The notes: generated by a model not told the origin, from the sequence alone. A stretch of 64,000 nucleotides of DNA from Peromyscus leucopus (GCF_004664715.2 NC_051069.1:78204647-78268646), one strand, 5' to 3'. Numbered from the stretch's first letter, positions 35,733-48,019 are shown. Made by a program: numbers and translations.

Positions 35733-36234
35733 TTATTTTGAAGTCACAGTTGGAGGATGCCATAATTCATGATGGAGAAAGCACCACATGGTGGCAAGAA
35801 TATGAAGAGGCCATTGGTCATATTGTAACAACAGTCATGAAGCAGAGATGTACTGATACTCAGCTTACTTTTTCCTTTTTATTAATCTTGAATTCCAAAC
35901 CATAGAATGGTGCTCCTCACAGTTAGGGTAGGTCTTTCCACCTCAATTCATCTAATCCAGAAACTCTTTCTCAGACATGCCCAAACTTTCACTTCCAAGG
36001 TGATTCTAGCTCCTATCAAGTTGATAATCAGCATTAATCATCACACCACTGGTTCAGGTTTGATGTGATAATAAAAGAAAAGAAAGTGCAGTCTCATAGC
36101 TAACTTCTTCCACAAGAGTAACAGTGCAGATACCAGGATGGGGAATGCAGCTGGTTGCTGGCTGCTGTCAGTATATTTAGTTAAAAGAGTGTGGTTGGGC
36201 TTCTGAGGACACTGGCCTGGTGTGACAATGCAGT

Positions 36235-36400
36235 GAAGTATATGGTCTGAGATCAGACAGACCAGTGTTTTGACATTTACTGACAGATGTGATATTTACT
36301 TATTGTTCACTGCAGTTTCCTGATCTATGGAATGGTGATTGCACCAGAGTCACTGTCAGTTATTAGAGTGAAGGATGATGAGCAGAATGAAAGAGACCCC
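36235..36400 (+). repeat. MIR SINE (diverged)
   Basis: 'gaagtatatggtctgagatc' and 'cagtttcctgatctatgg' follow MIR order (head, then the core motif near the 'cctcatctgtaaaatgg' site). Confidence 0.45.
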
Positions 36401-36529
36401 AAACTGACCTTGCAGAATCAGTTTCTCAATAAATAATGTGGGTCAGTCACTTATATAAATAATGTTGTGCATAAGGTGCTAAGAAAGCAGTTAGAACAAG
36501 TTGCAGTGTTGAATCCATCAAGAGAGCTC

Positions 36530-36665
36530 AGGCTTTAAATTTGGCTTGTTGATTCTACTGTGCCATTACTTAGTTATGTGATCCTGAGAAAATTCCTGCC
36601 TTTTCTGAGAATACTAATTGAAAAATGGGAACTAAGAACCAGTCTTGCACACGGTGAGAGTCTTA
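36530..36665 (+). repeat. MIR SINE (diverged)
   Basis: 'cttagttatgtgatcctgag' and 'ttttctgagaatac...aaaaatggg' follow the MIR core. Confidence 0.55.
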
Positions 36666-36774
36666 CTATGGTTACATGTAAAGAGAAAATTTTCAGAACA
36701 GGAGAGGAGGCTTCATGTTTCCTCTGCAAAGATCAACAATCTAGGATCAACACCCTCACCCCCACCTTTCTTCT

Positions 36775-36948
36775 TTTTCAGGCTGATCAAAATAGTCTGA
36801 TATTCCTCTTGCTATCTCCTAAGTGCTGGACTTACAGACATGTGACACTACTCCCAGAGTATGGGGTTCTAGAAATTGAACCAAGAACCTTGTGCCTGCT
36901 GGGTAAGCACTCTACCAATGGTGCTACACTCCCATCCAAACAGTTGCC
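36775..36948 (-). mobile_element. B4 SINE
   Basis: The B1-like half ('gtgctggacttacagacatg') is followed by the ID-like half ('gaaattgaaccaagaacc', 'gtaagcactctacca', 'gtgctacactcccatcc'). This is the composite order of B4 in antisense. Confidence 0.75.
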
Positions 36949-37280
36949 ATCATTGACAATAAACTATACAAGACTGTCAGCCTGGCATGGGTGAGTTGAA
37001 GGAAATTGGGCAGGAGGCAAAGAGAGGACTTATAGAAGAGAGGAATTGTAGAAGCGCTCTGTGAAGTTTCTCCAAAGAACTGGAGCTGGTGAGGATCATG
37101 CACATTTATTGTGAAAAATGGCCAACTTCACATATACAATCTAATCAGTCCCAAGAGAAGCAGCAAATGATCTGAACACTCAGGAAAGCTGACAATGGAT
37201 TTCTAGAGTCAAAAATCTCAAGAACCAGAAGCACTGGCGATGTAAGTTGGCTTGTTCCAAATCCAAATCCAAGCAGAGGC
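36949..37280. other. No recognised feature
   Basis: No gene or repeat family was recognised. Confidence 0.4.
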
Positions 37281-37281
37281 A

Positions 37282-37674
37282 GTGTGATGGTTTGAATGAA
37301 AATGGCCCCATAGATTCATAGATTTAAAAATTTGGTTACCAAAGAGTGGCACATTTGAGAAGATTAGGAAGTGTGGTCTTGTTGGAGTAGGTGTGGCCCT
37401 GTTGGAAGAAGTATACCACTGGTGTGGGGAAGTAGTGGTGGGTTTTGAGTTTCAAAAGCCCAAGCCAGGCCCAATGGCTCTCTCTTCCTGCTGCCTACAG
37501 ACCTGGATGTAGAACTCTAAGTACCATGTTGCCCTGAATGCCACCTTGCTCATCACTGCAATGACAATGGACTAAACCTCTGAAACCATAGGGAAGTCCC
37601 AATTAAATGCTTTCCTTTATAAGAGTTGCCCTGGTCACGGTGTCTCTTCATAGCAATTGGAACACTAAGACAGG
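37282..37674 (+). mobile_element. Rodent MaLR-like LTR
   Basis: A well-preserved copy: 'gtgatggtttgaatgaaaat' start, 'tttcaaaagcccaagcc', 'cctgctgcctacagacctgg', 'taaacctctgaaacc' and the end 'atagcaattggaacactaag'. The same family is at 33545 and 40006. Confidence 0.8.
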
Positions 37675-37774
37675 CAACATTTCCAACTGACACAAGACTA
37701 AAAAGAGGAAAAGACTCATGGCTAAAGCATTGAAGCCTGAAGACTTCCTTGAAACTTACTGATGGGAAGGTCAG

Positions 37775-37975
37775 CCTTTTGGTTTCATCCAAACTTACAA
37801 CTTATTGAATGAGGTCCACCCAGACCAAGGAAAACAATCTTCTTCATCTAGTCTACACCTTCTAAAGTTCATCTTATCCAGAAACAATCTCATAGACACA
37901 CCTAGATTAATGTCTGATCAAATGTCTGTGCAACCCTAACCCCCTCAAGTTGCCAAATACACTAGCCATATCAAG
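37775..37975 (-). mobile_element. Old mammalian LTR, antisense
   Basis: 'gaatgaggtccacccagac', 'catcttatccagaaac', 'tcatagacacacctag' and 'gatcaaatgtctgtg' match the family also present at 8166-8372. Confidence 0.6.
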
Positions 37976-38680
37976 AATTTATTCTCCTCACCCAAAGGTT
38001 CCATGGGTAGTGGGTTGACTTGTTTGCCACCTGTAGGTCTTGGTCTGTGAGTCAGTTATGTCTACATTTTAGGAACAGAGATTTAGATTCAATATAAGAA
38101 AGACTTTTCTAATATTCAGGACAAGTATGAATACAAAAAAGATCCTTCAGGAGTATATTCTTGAGTTAGAACTGTATGCATTGAAGCCAAACCACCCCTT
38201 ACATAGAAGAGTTTCAAAGCAGCTCAAGTGTCTGTGTGAAGGTCTTGGCCAGAGATTTTCTTCAAACACATAAGTCTATGATTTTGTGATTTTGCAGAAA
38301 GCTCTATACATGCAGGTATTTTATTAAATCATGTGTAACTGGGCACTTGAGATATGCTGCCCAAGAAACTCAGTCATTTTCTTTCTGAGTACTCATGTGA
38401 TGATACTCTGATGCAACAATTATCAGGTGTTCCCATCACTGAACAATACTAAGAGTCATTAGTCTAAACACTGTCCAACTAGTCTGTCTACTACCTTCCA
38501 AACAGACCCTTAGTGCAAGCCCAGGACATGCCTTAGATGGTCAAAGACTGTTAAGTTCTGGTCATCCCAAAGGGTATTCAGTGAATACCTCAAGACTATA
38601 CAATGCAATTTTCCTGCTAGTGCCCTAGACACAATGCTCTGGCCCTACACCAGCACATATCACATTTAATTGCTATTGCC
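37976..38680. other. No recognised feature
   Basis: No gene or repeat family was recognised. Confidence 0.4.
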
Positions 38681-38689
38681 TAGTTTTTT

Positions 38690-39020
38690 GGCTCTATGAA
38701 GAATAAGACCAAGTGTACCAAGTTCCTTTGGGGCAAGGGCCATGCTATTTGCCTATTGTGCCCACACACTGAACTCAGTGCCTTGTACATGGTAACACAT
38801 TGAGCTCATATACTGACAATATTTAACACATGTTTCTTCCATTCACAATCTTCTATTCTGGGTTCTTGCAGGGCTTTAATCCTATCTGAATAATGCATTA
38901 ATCCACTCACTTGTTTATCCAACTGAAACAGAATATTTTCTAGGTACAAAGCCCTACACTTTGGGGATAGATATGGGAATATGACAGAGTCTTGCCTTTT
39001 AGGAAGCTTACAGTCTAATT
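38690..39020. repeat. L2/MIR-type old repeat fragments
   Basis: 'gggcaagggccatgctattt' with 'agtgccttgtacatggtaac' resembles an L2 3' end. 'tttctaggtacaaagcc', 'ggaagcttacagtctaatt' resembles another ancient mammalian repeat fragment. Confidence 0.5.
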
Positions 39021-40004
39021 GGCAATTCAGAAAGGAGAGGGGATGATCAGACACTCCAGTGGAGTCATCTTAATCATCCCTAGACAGAAGGCTACTGGTA
39101 AACAGGGCCTCTCCAGTGTTACTTGTCTCTGAGCAAGAGAATAGAGCATAATTGCTGATTGTGCTAATAATTGGGCCTGTTCTTCCCAGATAACTAAACT
39201 ATTGAACTGTTAGACATTTTCAGTTTTTAGAAACAAACAAACAAACAAAAAACTCTTCAGGTCAAAGAGTCTAATCCATTACCTACTGTTTTATTTCATT
39301 TTATAATTGGTTTTGAAGAGACAAGAATGAGGAGACAAGTACTTTTATATACAGAAGCAACACATGGAAAAGGATGATTTTAAAATTACTATTTAGATGT
39401 GGTAGAGATGGAGATTTAAAAGCTATGCATTCTAAGGAAGTCTATGTTCTGAATGCTGGCACATCTATTGTCATGGTGCCCATTCTGTACTACTACAGAT
39501 AATGTGACACACAGGTCCCATCCTGCTTTAGCAAACATTATGAAAAACTGAAACTTTTGCCTGCTAAAACAATTCTCTAGTCTATAATTCCTTATCCACA
39601 CAACAATACTAATAAGTGATTGTGGATAGTTTGTTGAAAGTCACCGTGGTCTTATATATCTCAGAATTAAAACTACTTTAATTGGGTGCATGTGACAATT
39701 CTTGCAAGTTCCTTTGGATTAGGTGGCCATGCAAGCTGGTAACAGATAAAAGGGAAATATTTAATGCATTCACTATGAATATGCTCAACTTCTAAAAGCT
39801 CTTCAGACCACTTTGACCACTATACTATTGAGAATAAGTTGCAAACATTCTAGATATAATGAATATCATCAATTTTTAAAACATTCATTAGTTTCTGTAC
39901 TACTGCTCAATATCTTGTTCCCAACAGCAGAGTCAGCACAATAGATTATCATATGTGGTGTGGTTGAATTTTCAAATGGCAGAGGCCATTCTCTCACTAC
40001 CTCT
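39021..40004. other. No recognised gene
   Basis: Includes an (AAAC)n run near 39228-39248. No other feature was recognised. Confidence 0.4.
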
Positions 40005-40005
40005 T

Positions 40006-40382
40006 ATGTTAGTTTGAATGTAATTGGACCCCATAATCTCATATGTACCTCATAATTTCATAATCTCATGGCAAGAGGTGTGGCTTCATTGGAGTGGGTA
40101 TGGCCTTGCTGGAGGAAGTGTGTCACTGTGGGTGCAGGCTTTGAGGTTTCCTATGCTTCGGATACTACCCAGTGTCTCAGTCAACTTCTTGTTGCCTGCA
40201 AGATGTAGGACTCTCAGCTACTTCAGCTCCACATCTGCCTGCATGCTGTCATGCTCACCATCATGATGATAATGGACTGAACCTCTGAGCTGTAAGCGAC
40301 ACACCCTGATTAAATGTTTCATTTGTAAGAGTAGCCATGCTCACAGTGTCTCTTCACAGCAATAGAAACCCTAACTACAACA
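40006..40382 (+). mobile_element. Rodent MaLR-like LTR
   Basis: Starts 'gttagtttgaatgtaattgg', contains 'gaggaagtgtgtcactgtgg' and 'atgataatggactgaacc', and ends 'atagaaaccctaactacaac'. It is nearly full length. Confidence 0.8.
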
Positions 40383-41540
40383 CCTCCTATTCAGCGATAA
40401 GTGAGACTCTGCAGCCCTGGCACCATGAGAGCCTGGAAATCTCTATGAACTTATGGAGTTTTTGTTTTAAATAACTACATGACAAAGGCACTCATTCTAT
40501 TACTCTTGATAAGGACAAAGACAAATGACATGAATTAGGCTTTGAGTATTCAGAGAACACCAACTCATTTTATGCCCTTAAAACTAAGCTTGTCAACATC
40601 TGGTAAGGACAAGGATTGAATCTATAGAAGCCATGCTTATCATATTGATTAGGATGGGGAAGATTCATGTTGAAGCCCTGGAGACACAAATATAAGATGA
40701 CACAGTGTGTCTCTTTTCCTTATGAGCTATGTCACCTCAGGCTGTAGGCTTCACCTTCCTTTCTGCATCCCAGGCAAACAAGCTGTGAAAAGGAAAGCAT
40801 CACATCTGCCACTCAAGGGCACTGGAAGAGGTAAGATTGTGCATCTGAAGCAATCCAGGGAGCACCTGACACAGGCTCAGGAAATGGATCTTTCTTCCCC
40901 CTCGGGAGCACTCTGACCACATGCTCTTGTGAAGTCTAGGAAAGTCTGAGGGTTCTGTTCAGGGATCTGTAAAAGAAAGGAATCATCTGACTGGCTGGGG
41001 GAGTGACTGATCAGCTCAAAGCACTGTGATTCATTATGAAGGCCAGGAGAGAGATCGCTGTGATGAATTGTTTGACTTCTTTCTACCTTTACAGTTTGTT
41101 TTTTTTTTTTTTATTTGTCAGCACAGGAAGAAACAAACAGAGAAGCTCCTGTGTGAGAAGGGACCTCTCTTAAGTTTTGGTTCAGCAGGATGTTCTCCTT
41201 GAGAGAATGGAGAGAGATGATTTCAGTTTGGGTCTGAGTGTGAGGACAGTCTTGCCATAGTGAAAGAGGATAATGGCTACGGTAGCCTCAGGGTTTTGTC
41301 TCTCCGTCTTCAGACTCTTAATTCTTCCTTCTCTTAAAGCAGGGTGACAGGAAGAAAAGAGAGGAGGGGGGAAATAAATGAAATAATATTTCACTGTTGA
41401 ACTGTGGTCTAGGTTGTGACTTGGTGTTGTCACTCAACACTCCTGCCCCTCCACTCCTGCGCTGTTAGGCACTTTCCTCACTCTCCTCTCACCAAGGAAC
41501 CCTTTCTATCACCAAATCTCAGCAGCAAACTCTCTATGTT
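40383..41540. other. No recognised gene
   Basis: A T run at 41100-41112 is the only simple feature noted. Confidence 0.4.
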
Positions 41541-41544
41541 GCTC

Positions 41545-41650
41545 TCAGTAAGGTAACATTCTAAGCCCGTATTCATCACCGTCCTCTGAAATACTGTCAT
41601 TTTTGTCAGCCCATTTTACAGGTGAGAAAGCAAAGGCTGAACTCACATAT
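41545..41650 (-). repeat. MIR core fragment
   Basis: 'cagcccattttacaggtgag' with 'aaagcaaaggctgaact' matches the antisense MIR core. The fragment is short. Confidence 0.4.
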
Positions 41651-42655
41651 TGTGAGATTGGAGCCATCTGGGATTCCTACCAGGCCTTTGAGAATCAGAA
41701 GTCTTGTTTTTGTCTACTCTGCTTGCTTTATGGCTATTCAAATTTAATTCCAATTTGATTTCTGAGAGGCCAGGACAAAGTTTTCTTCCCATTTTAAAAA
41801 GCCATGCATGAATCTGGCAAAGGCTTTCAGGAATGATGTGTCTAGTCTGGAGAGGGTTTACTATGTACATTTATTGGTCACTCATTCACCCATTTTTTTT
41901 AAAAAAAATGCTAATTCTGTATTTCCTGTAGAAGATGGATTCCTTAAAGGCCCAGTGTCTTACCCTCAGTGACTAAAGCATAGTGATGTCTCTTACTTCC
42001 CCCAAGTTCATCCTTGTCATCTGTATCCCTGTCTGATCCAGAGTTCATTATCATAAGGTTCCCAGGGTGCTTTTCCTCTCTTCTCTGTTGGCCACAGGAA
42101 GATACTTCTCAGAGCTGCACAGAAATACCCTTGTGTTCAGAGATCTGAAGTCACATCATGGACAGCCAGACTTCAAAAGCCTCAGCACAGCTGTCTGTCA
42201 TTGGTAACCAGGCTGTTCATGACAACGATGTATGTCAAAGGGATACACTTGCACTGCAGCTGCATGTCCTAGTAAGTACATGTCTATCCCACACACAGAT
42301 GTACAGACACATTTATACACACATACACACATAGTCACTCATTTATTCACACTTCTCTTACAATGTTCTGACAGCTATACACTTACACACAAATTTATAT
42401 GCAGTCAATATACGTGAAAAGAAACATACCCTAATGCACACGAACACACACTCACATACAGCCACATCTACTCACAAATATCTTACACAGAATTGTGCAG
42501 TTTCACTCATGGTTTTCAAATTCATGGGTAGAATCACTGACCATAGCGGGAGAAGAGAAACACATGGCTCCCTAACTCCCTAGGGAGGCGGTGTCCTGAC
42601 CCCTCCCTCCACCTTCATGTCAAGGGAACAGAGTAGACAGACTTTGGGATCAGTA
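41651..42655. other. No recognised gene
   Basis: A degenerate CA-rich patch lies at 42290-42480. No other feature was recognised. Confidence 0.4.
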
Positions 42656-42659
42656 GATG

Positions 42660-42800
42660 CCATTCTGATTCCCTCCTAACTTCCTGGCTTTGAGATTTGG
42701 GCCAGCCTCTCCTCCTTTTCTGATTTCAAATTTCCTCACCTGTAAAATGAGCTCATTCCCATCTGAGGTTAGTAAACAATGAGGTAAGGGATGGAGGAAT
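42660..42800 (+). repeat. MIR SINE fragment
   Basis: 'tttcctcacctgtaaaatg' is the MIR core in sense, with 'cttcctggctttgagatttg' before it. Confidence 0.6.
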
Positions 42801-43011
42801 GCCAACTCCAAGACATAGGACTTCATCAGCTCTGAGCACACCCTCTCCTTTCCTTCTTCAGCCTTGTTAAGTCTTCCGTCCAGGTAGCCCGCTCCTGGGC
42901 CTGGGTCCCTCTCATCTGTCAATCAACCTCCCCTTCAAGACACAGGCTTTCTCTCGACAGGTTTGCACCCCTTGACCTAAAATTTGACTGTACTAAAACT
43001 TTACTTCTTAA

Positions 43012-43172
43012 GCCAGTCAATGGTGGCACACACCTTTAATCCCAGCACTTGGGAAGCAGAAGCAGGATGATCTCTGCGAGTTCGAGGCCAGCCTGGTCTA
43101 CAGAGCGAGATCCAGGACAGGCACCAAAACTACACAGAGAACCCCTGTCTTGAAAAGAAAAAAAAAAAAAAA
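43012..43172 (+). mobile_element. B1 SINE with target duplication
   Basis: Near-complete B1: 'gtggcacacacctttaatcc', 'gagttcgaggccagcctgg' and 'gagatccaggacagg', then a poly(A) tail. It is flanked by 'aaaactttacttcttaa' at 42995-43011 and by 'aaaactttactttt' at 43173-43186. Confidence 0.9.
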
Positions 43173-43186
43173 AAAACTTTACTTTT

Positions 43187-43277
43187 TTTTTTTTTTTTTT
43201 TTTTTTGGTTTTTCGAGACAGGGTTTCTCTGTGTAGCTTTGCACCTTTCCTGGAACTCACTCTTTAGCCCAGGCTGG
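43187..43277 (-). mobile_element. Truncated B1 SINE, opposite orientation
   Basis: A T tail, 'gagacagggtttctctgtg' and 'cctggaactcactctttagc', then an abrupt stop in 'caggctgg'. Only the 3' half of a B1 is present. It is followed by a third copy of the target sequence at 43278-43294. Confidence 0.9.
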
Positions 43278-43559
43278 AAAACTTTACTTCTTAAACATGC
43301 CTCCCTGACAACACTCCTCTCAGCTATTCACCCTCTTTCTTTCGTTTATAATATTCACACAGTGTTTACATTGTCACTCTTCATCTCCTCTCCCTAATTC
43401 CTCCTCCTTTGTCCTCTGAGACCAGACTTCCACATCCAGGACCTCCAGCACTGAGTGGCATTCACTCCTGACGTGTGTGGGGTCTTCATGCCCATTCCAG
43501 TGACAAGGTCTCAGTACTGCCACAGATCTGGCTCCACAGATCTGCCTGGTCCCTCAGGC

Positions 43560-43745
43560 AGTGGAATAACGGGTGTGGGGCCAGAGGCAGAGAGCCTGCT
43601 TCAAGACCTCAGCTACTCCCAGCCAGACAACCTTGGGCATCTCACTCTCTATAATATGAGACTAGGAGGAGTACTCACTTTTCCTGGGGTGGGTGAGGAC
43701 TGAATGAGATAATGCACGTTAAGCTTTGCCATGTGTGTGGGGCTT
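43560..43745 (+). repeat. MIR SINE
   Basis: 'acaaccttgggcatctcac' with 'gaggactgaatgagataatg' follows MIR order over about 170 bases. Confidence 0.65.
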
Positions 43746-44330
43746 AATAACCATGACTTCTCAGTTCAGTCCATATATTCTTCTCCCCTCCCTAATCCTG
43801 AGGACCCAACATTCTTTGCTATGCTTCCTGGCACTCACGCATGGTGTTTCTCCAGAGCTCTGTCCTCGGGCTTTAGAGATGCTCTAAAAAAATCTTACCA
43901 GTTGCCTAGCACAACGGCCTCTTGTACAAGACAACCCCACCTCCATGCCCTTCCCCAGTGCTTCCCCAAGGTCTTCATTTGTACTGTGGTGGGACTTCTG
44001 AGCATTTCTCTGTGGACAGGGATTCCCACTTCTGAGCATCTCTCTGTGGAGAGGTGTTGAATGGCCCAGATGTTCTCCAGTAAGAGGAGGCAGCAAGGGC
44101 GGCGAGCCACAAGCTAACAAGAAGACACCTACCAGCAGAGCAAAGGCTAGGGGAGCTGTCCCTGAGCATGTCTTGTTAGATCTAGAGGTCATTCTGTAAG
44201 GCATGAACCTGATGCCCAACAGAAGGGATGGAGAATAACCTGCCTGCACATCCTCAGTCCACCTGTCTCACCGCTCCTGAGATAGAATCTCTTCTCAGGA
44301 GGCTTCCCTGCAGACACTGTGCCAATTTCC
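43746..44330. other. No recognised feature
   Basis: A local direct duplication ('cttctgagcatctctctgtgg'-like) occurs twice near 43997-44048. Frames of up to 121 codons overlap on both strands without a known domain. Confidence 0.4.
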
Positions 44331-44405
44331 TCACCATGTTAATCTTTCTAGTGACCTCAGCCTGGAGTCATTCCCATTTTACAGGTAAGTAAACTGATCT
44401 TCGAT
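44331..44405 (-). repeat. MIR core fragment
   Basis: 'cattcccattttacaggtaa' resembles the antisense MIR core. Confidence 0.4.
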
Positions 44406-45145
44406 GAGCTTCTCCAAGTGTGGCTAAGTTTGATTCAGTTCAACAGATGACACGAAATACCTTGTCTGATGGCCGAGCTCTCTTTGCTTCCTTCCCCCCC
44501 TCCCTTTGTCCCTGACACATTTCCGACAGACACAAAATAACTGAGTTCTGAAGAGTCTGGTTTCTTGGAATAGGGAACAAGCCAGGGACAATCGCCCATT
44601 GGTAGTCCTGCTGAGAAACTGATGGAGAAACTAAGTCCACAAGAGGCACCTTTAACACCAAGGCTCCATGAGAAAACTAGATTTCCAGGCTACATTATTT
44701 TTAGGACTATCCCAAGAACTCTTCGGTCCAAAAGGCAGCTCCCAGTTTTATAAGCTAGTGTGAGGTGTCATGCTTTAGTGAAATCCTCCACAGATAATAA
44801 AAGATAGGTTCTGAAGAATGTTCTTTGTTTATGAATCACATACTGCCTGGATTCCTCTAAGCAACAAGGCTTCTGCTTCCATAGAAATAGCGGAAACAAT
44901 GAAGAGGTTAACGCAGGGAGCTCAGGTTTGCTTCTGATAAATGTGAGTGACTTTCAGCATAAGCATTGCACCCAGAAACGTCAGATTTGGGTAAATTGGA
45001 AACAAATGGTTGAGAAGAAAAAATGCTATACCAGAAAAAAAAAAAAACAGCCTGAAAATAAAGCCCTTTTGCACACACTGAATGAACAATCCTCTGTAGA
45101 ATAAGAGTGACACTAATTTTCCGTAGTTCCTGAGGACACATTAAA
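44406..45145. other. No recognised feature
   Basis: No gene or repeat family was recognised. Confidence 0.4.
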
Positions 45146-45149
45146 ACAC

Positions 45150-45450
45150 TCTGAATTTTTTCCTAATAATATTTTTGGGAGGACTACTTCACACAGTCAC
45201 ATAATTCAAACATGAAATTATATACAGTGAAAACATTTCTTGCCCCTTTATTTCCATGTATAATTCCCATCTTTCCAGTAAGATTAATCTCTCTGGTTTG
45301 TTCTTTTATAGATGTGCTATGTCTTCTGGTAACGAGGCACTGGTATACTAACACCATCCACCCCTTTGTCTTTATATAAACTGTAGCACACTAGACATGA
45401 TTTCTGTACTTGGCTTTTTTTTTTTTTTTTAACAATAACACTGCTAAGTC
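45150..45450 (-). mobile_element. Probable ancient L1 (L1M-type) fragment, antisense
   Basis: 'tttgtctttatataaactg', 'tgtagcacactagacatg' and a T tract followed by 'aacaataac' resemble the antisense 3' part of old L1. Divergence is high. Confidence 0.4.
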
Positions 45451-45907
45451 CTTCAAGTGGTGCACAAATGGGAGAAACTATTCTACTGTTAAAAAGTTTC
45501 AATAATGTAGAATAGTAATTATGATGATTAAGTCTTTTTTTCTTAAAATTTATTTAAAAAAGAGGAAAGACTTTGATACAGAACACTTTGGTTGCTTTAA
45601 TGAAAAAGATGCTATAGAATCCAAACTTTTCAAAGTTTAATTTAAACAATTCTTAAGTCATGAATAGTTAATTAGTGAATACAACTCATAAGCAAAGGCT
45701 ACTTTTCCATTCCATCCTTCAGCTGAACAAAGCTGTCTTGAATCCACCATGTCTCTGGAACTACACACATATTCTTTTTTAAGCTTTCTTTTTATTTATT
45801 ATTTGTGTCTTTTACATCATGCATCTTGATCCCATTTATCTCCCTCTCCTCCCATATCCACCTTCTACCCTTGCAACTCCCCCAAAATAAAATAAAAATT
45901 GAGAGAA

Positions 45908-45910
45908 AAT

Positions 45911-45942
<32 letters not shown>

Positions 45943-45955
45943 AAAGAGAAAGAAA

Positions 45956-46024
<69 letters not shown>

Positions 46025-46060
46025 AATATGGAAGGAAGGAAAAAAGGGAGGAAAGATCTC
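45908..46060 (+). repeat. (GAAA)n purine tract
   Basis: About 120 bases of GAAA units (45913-46026) with a few AAGA slips, extending into a purine-rich run to 46055. Confidence 0.95.
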
Positions 46061-46235
46061 ATCATGGAAAGCTGTAGTGGGACACAGTGTGTCACACAGT
46101 ATATCCTTTTGTCTATGTATATCTTTACTTGCAAGTGTTAATTGCAAAGAGTCATTGGTCTGGTTTGAGGCCTTTGGTTTCTGCTGCACTATCAATACTG
46201 GGCCTTCACTGGGGCTTCTCTTGGATACCCTGTTG

Positions 46236-46306
46236 TTCTCTCCCTCTCCCTCTCCCTCTCCCTCTCCCTCTCCCTCTCCCTCTCCCTCTCCCTCTCCCTC
46301 TCCTCT

Positions 46307-46338
<32 letters not shown>

Positions 46339-46347
46339 CCCTCCCCT

Positions 46348-46391
<44 letters not shown>
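46236..46391 (+). repeat. (CCCTCT)n - poly(C) - (CT)n pyrimidine tract
   Basis: About 65 bases of TCCCTC units, then a run of 29 C at 46307-46335, CCCCT units, and (CT)n to about 46391. Almost pure pyrimidine on this strand. The other strand is G-rich with strong quadruplex potential. Confidence 0.95.
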
Positions 46392-46394
<3 letters not shown>

Positions 46395-47845
46395 GCTACC
46401 CCATACTTTTGCTCACCATAATAGTGCTGGACTGCCCAGTGCCAATCTCCTCAGGTGCCTAGAGTGGACTGCTCCTTGTCCTGCTCAATCCATGATGGTG
46501 CTGAGCAGGGCCATTCTTTCTCCTTAATGCCTGAGTACACACACATTCTAATATGTACTTTCCTGACTCTTCTTTTGGGTGCCTTGATTATTTTCTTTTT
46601 GTATTTGATAACAATTGAGCCCTAAAGAAAAAACATAAAAACCTATCTCTTTTCCCCCTACATTTTAATTTCCATAGCAAATTGGCCCCAAGAATGCAAT
46701 GCTAGTTTCATGTATGGATTTATTAAAAGAAGACACATCCATTTTCAAGCATTAGAATCAGCAAGTCCCAACATCTTCTGTGGTACCCAGAGCCCTCTTT
46801 CCAGCCTCTAGCCTGTTGGTTTTCAATCCCGAGTGTACATCGGCATGTTGGCAGGGAGGGTCTTGAAAAATACAGATTTTGTATAGGACCATAATCCCAG
46901 AACAGGGCAGAACACAGCTTAATACTTTGTATTTCAAATACATTTCCAAGTGAGGCTCACACAGTGTTAAGATTGTGAGTACTCAGGTGCCAGGAGCACA
47001 GGGGGCTGAATCGATGAGATGCTCCCTCAGAACTGCCCACAGCTAAGGACAGCATTCTCTTCCAAAGTCATGGCCCTCCTGAGGACAAACTGCTTCTGAA
47101 GACATTCCCTACAGAGGTATGAAGGCCCTCAAATCTTGCTTCAAAGCTGAACAAGGCCTCTTGGAATGGGGTGAAATGTGGCTGCCAATTATCTTGGTTC
47201 AAAACTCCACGTCTTGCCCAGTCTAACTTCTTTTCCTCTCTAGGTTGAATATCCTGAGAACTCCCCAGTAAAATCCTGTAAGCAAATGTCGATCCATTGT
47301 TTTGTTTTCTTGAGAACCTAGCCTAAGATATGTTCTCAGATTTAAACATTTACCCCTGAAAATACATAGAGAGCCTTGAAAACAGCCATGTAAGGTGGCT
47401 TTTAGATTTAGTGTTGTCCTTGTGTAAAGGACTATTTTAAATCGTGTTTGTGTCGTTTTTTTATGGCACACGGAAAAGGCCCTAGATAACACGCAGAAGT
47501 TTGTGCATTAGTCCATGGAGCAGTCTCATCTTACATTGATAGGCTTTCCTAGTGAGCAGCATTATCTTTTCAACAGTGACATTCATTTTCACCTTAAAAA
47601 AATTAAGTAACAGAAATTACCTTCCTTTCAATAGACATTCATTGAAGGTCACTGGCCCTAGTTGTATGCTGTGTGATGAAGTCATGAACCATACTTACAA
47701 ATAAGCAAGAAAATTCGTATCAAAGTTTCTAAAAATTCACTAACACAAGTGATGGAATGTTAGGTGATGCCTGGGCTTGAACTGATTTTGATATCCAGGA
47801 ATGTCCCTGAGGAGGTGACATGATGATGGCTCCATTTTAGATGAG
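46392..47845. other. 1.4 kb without recognised gene or repeat
   Basis: Mixed-composition DNA. No repeat family or domain-bearing frame was recognised. Confidence 0.4.
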
Positions 47846-47849
47846 TGTA

Positions 47850-48019
47850 GGCCAGGTGGTGGTGGCGTACACCTTTGATCCCAGTACTCGGGAGGCAGAA
47901 CCAGGCAGATCTCTGTGAGTTTGAAGCCAGCCTGGTCTACAGAGCAAGATCCAGGACAGGCACCCAGGCACCAAAACTACCCAGGGAAACCCTGCCCTGA
48001 AAAACTAAAAAAAAAAAAA
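47850..48019 (+). mobile_element. B1 SINE
   Basis: 'ggtggtggtggcgtacacc', 'cagtactcgggaggcag' and 'gaagccagcctggtctac', with an A tail. A 10-base stutter ('aggcacccaggcaccaa') near 47958 departs from the consensus. Confidence 0.9.

Larger units (their letters stand above)
35288..36075 (-). mobile_element. Rodent LTR-like repeat, antisense, interrupted
   Basis: The left piece is 35288-35350 ('atgttagttactttttctgc', 'aaaatcaacttaaggaag'). The right piece is 35733-36075 ('ttattttgaagtcacag', 'catagaatggtgctcc', 'cacctcaattcatctaatcc', 'tatcaagttgataatc'). Together they make one copy of a common rodent repeat, split by the LTR-tRNA insertion at 35351-35732. Confidence 0.6.

Noticed and set aside
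36560..36994. 144-codon open frame
   Set aside because: It is made of a MIR fragment and an antisense B4 SINE, with no known domain.
45899..46195. Charged and phenylalanine-rich frames of 80 to 119 codons
   Set aside because: They translate the (GAAA)n tract on either strand.
46077..46527. Open frames of 114 and 146 codons rich in S, P and L
   Set aside because: They translate the pyrimidine microsatellite.
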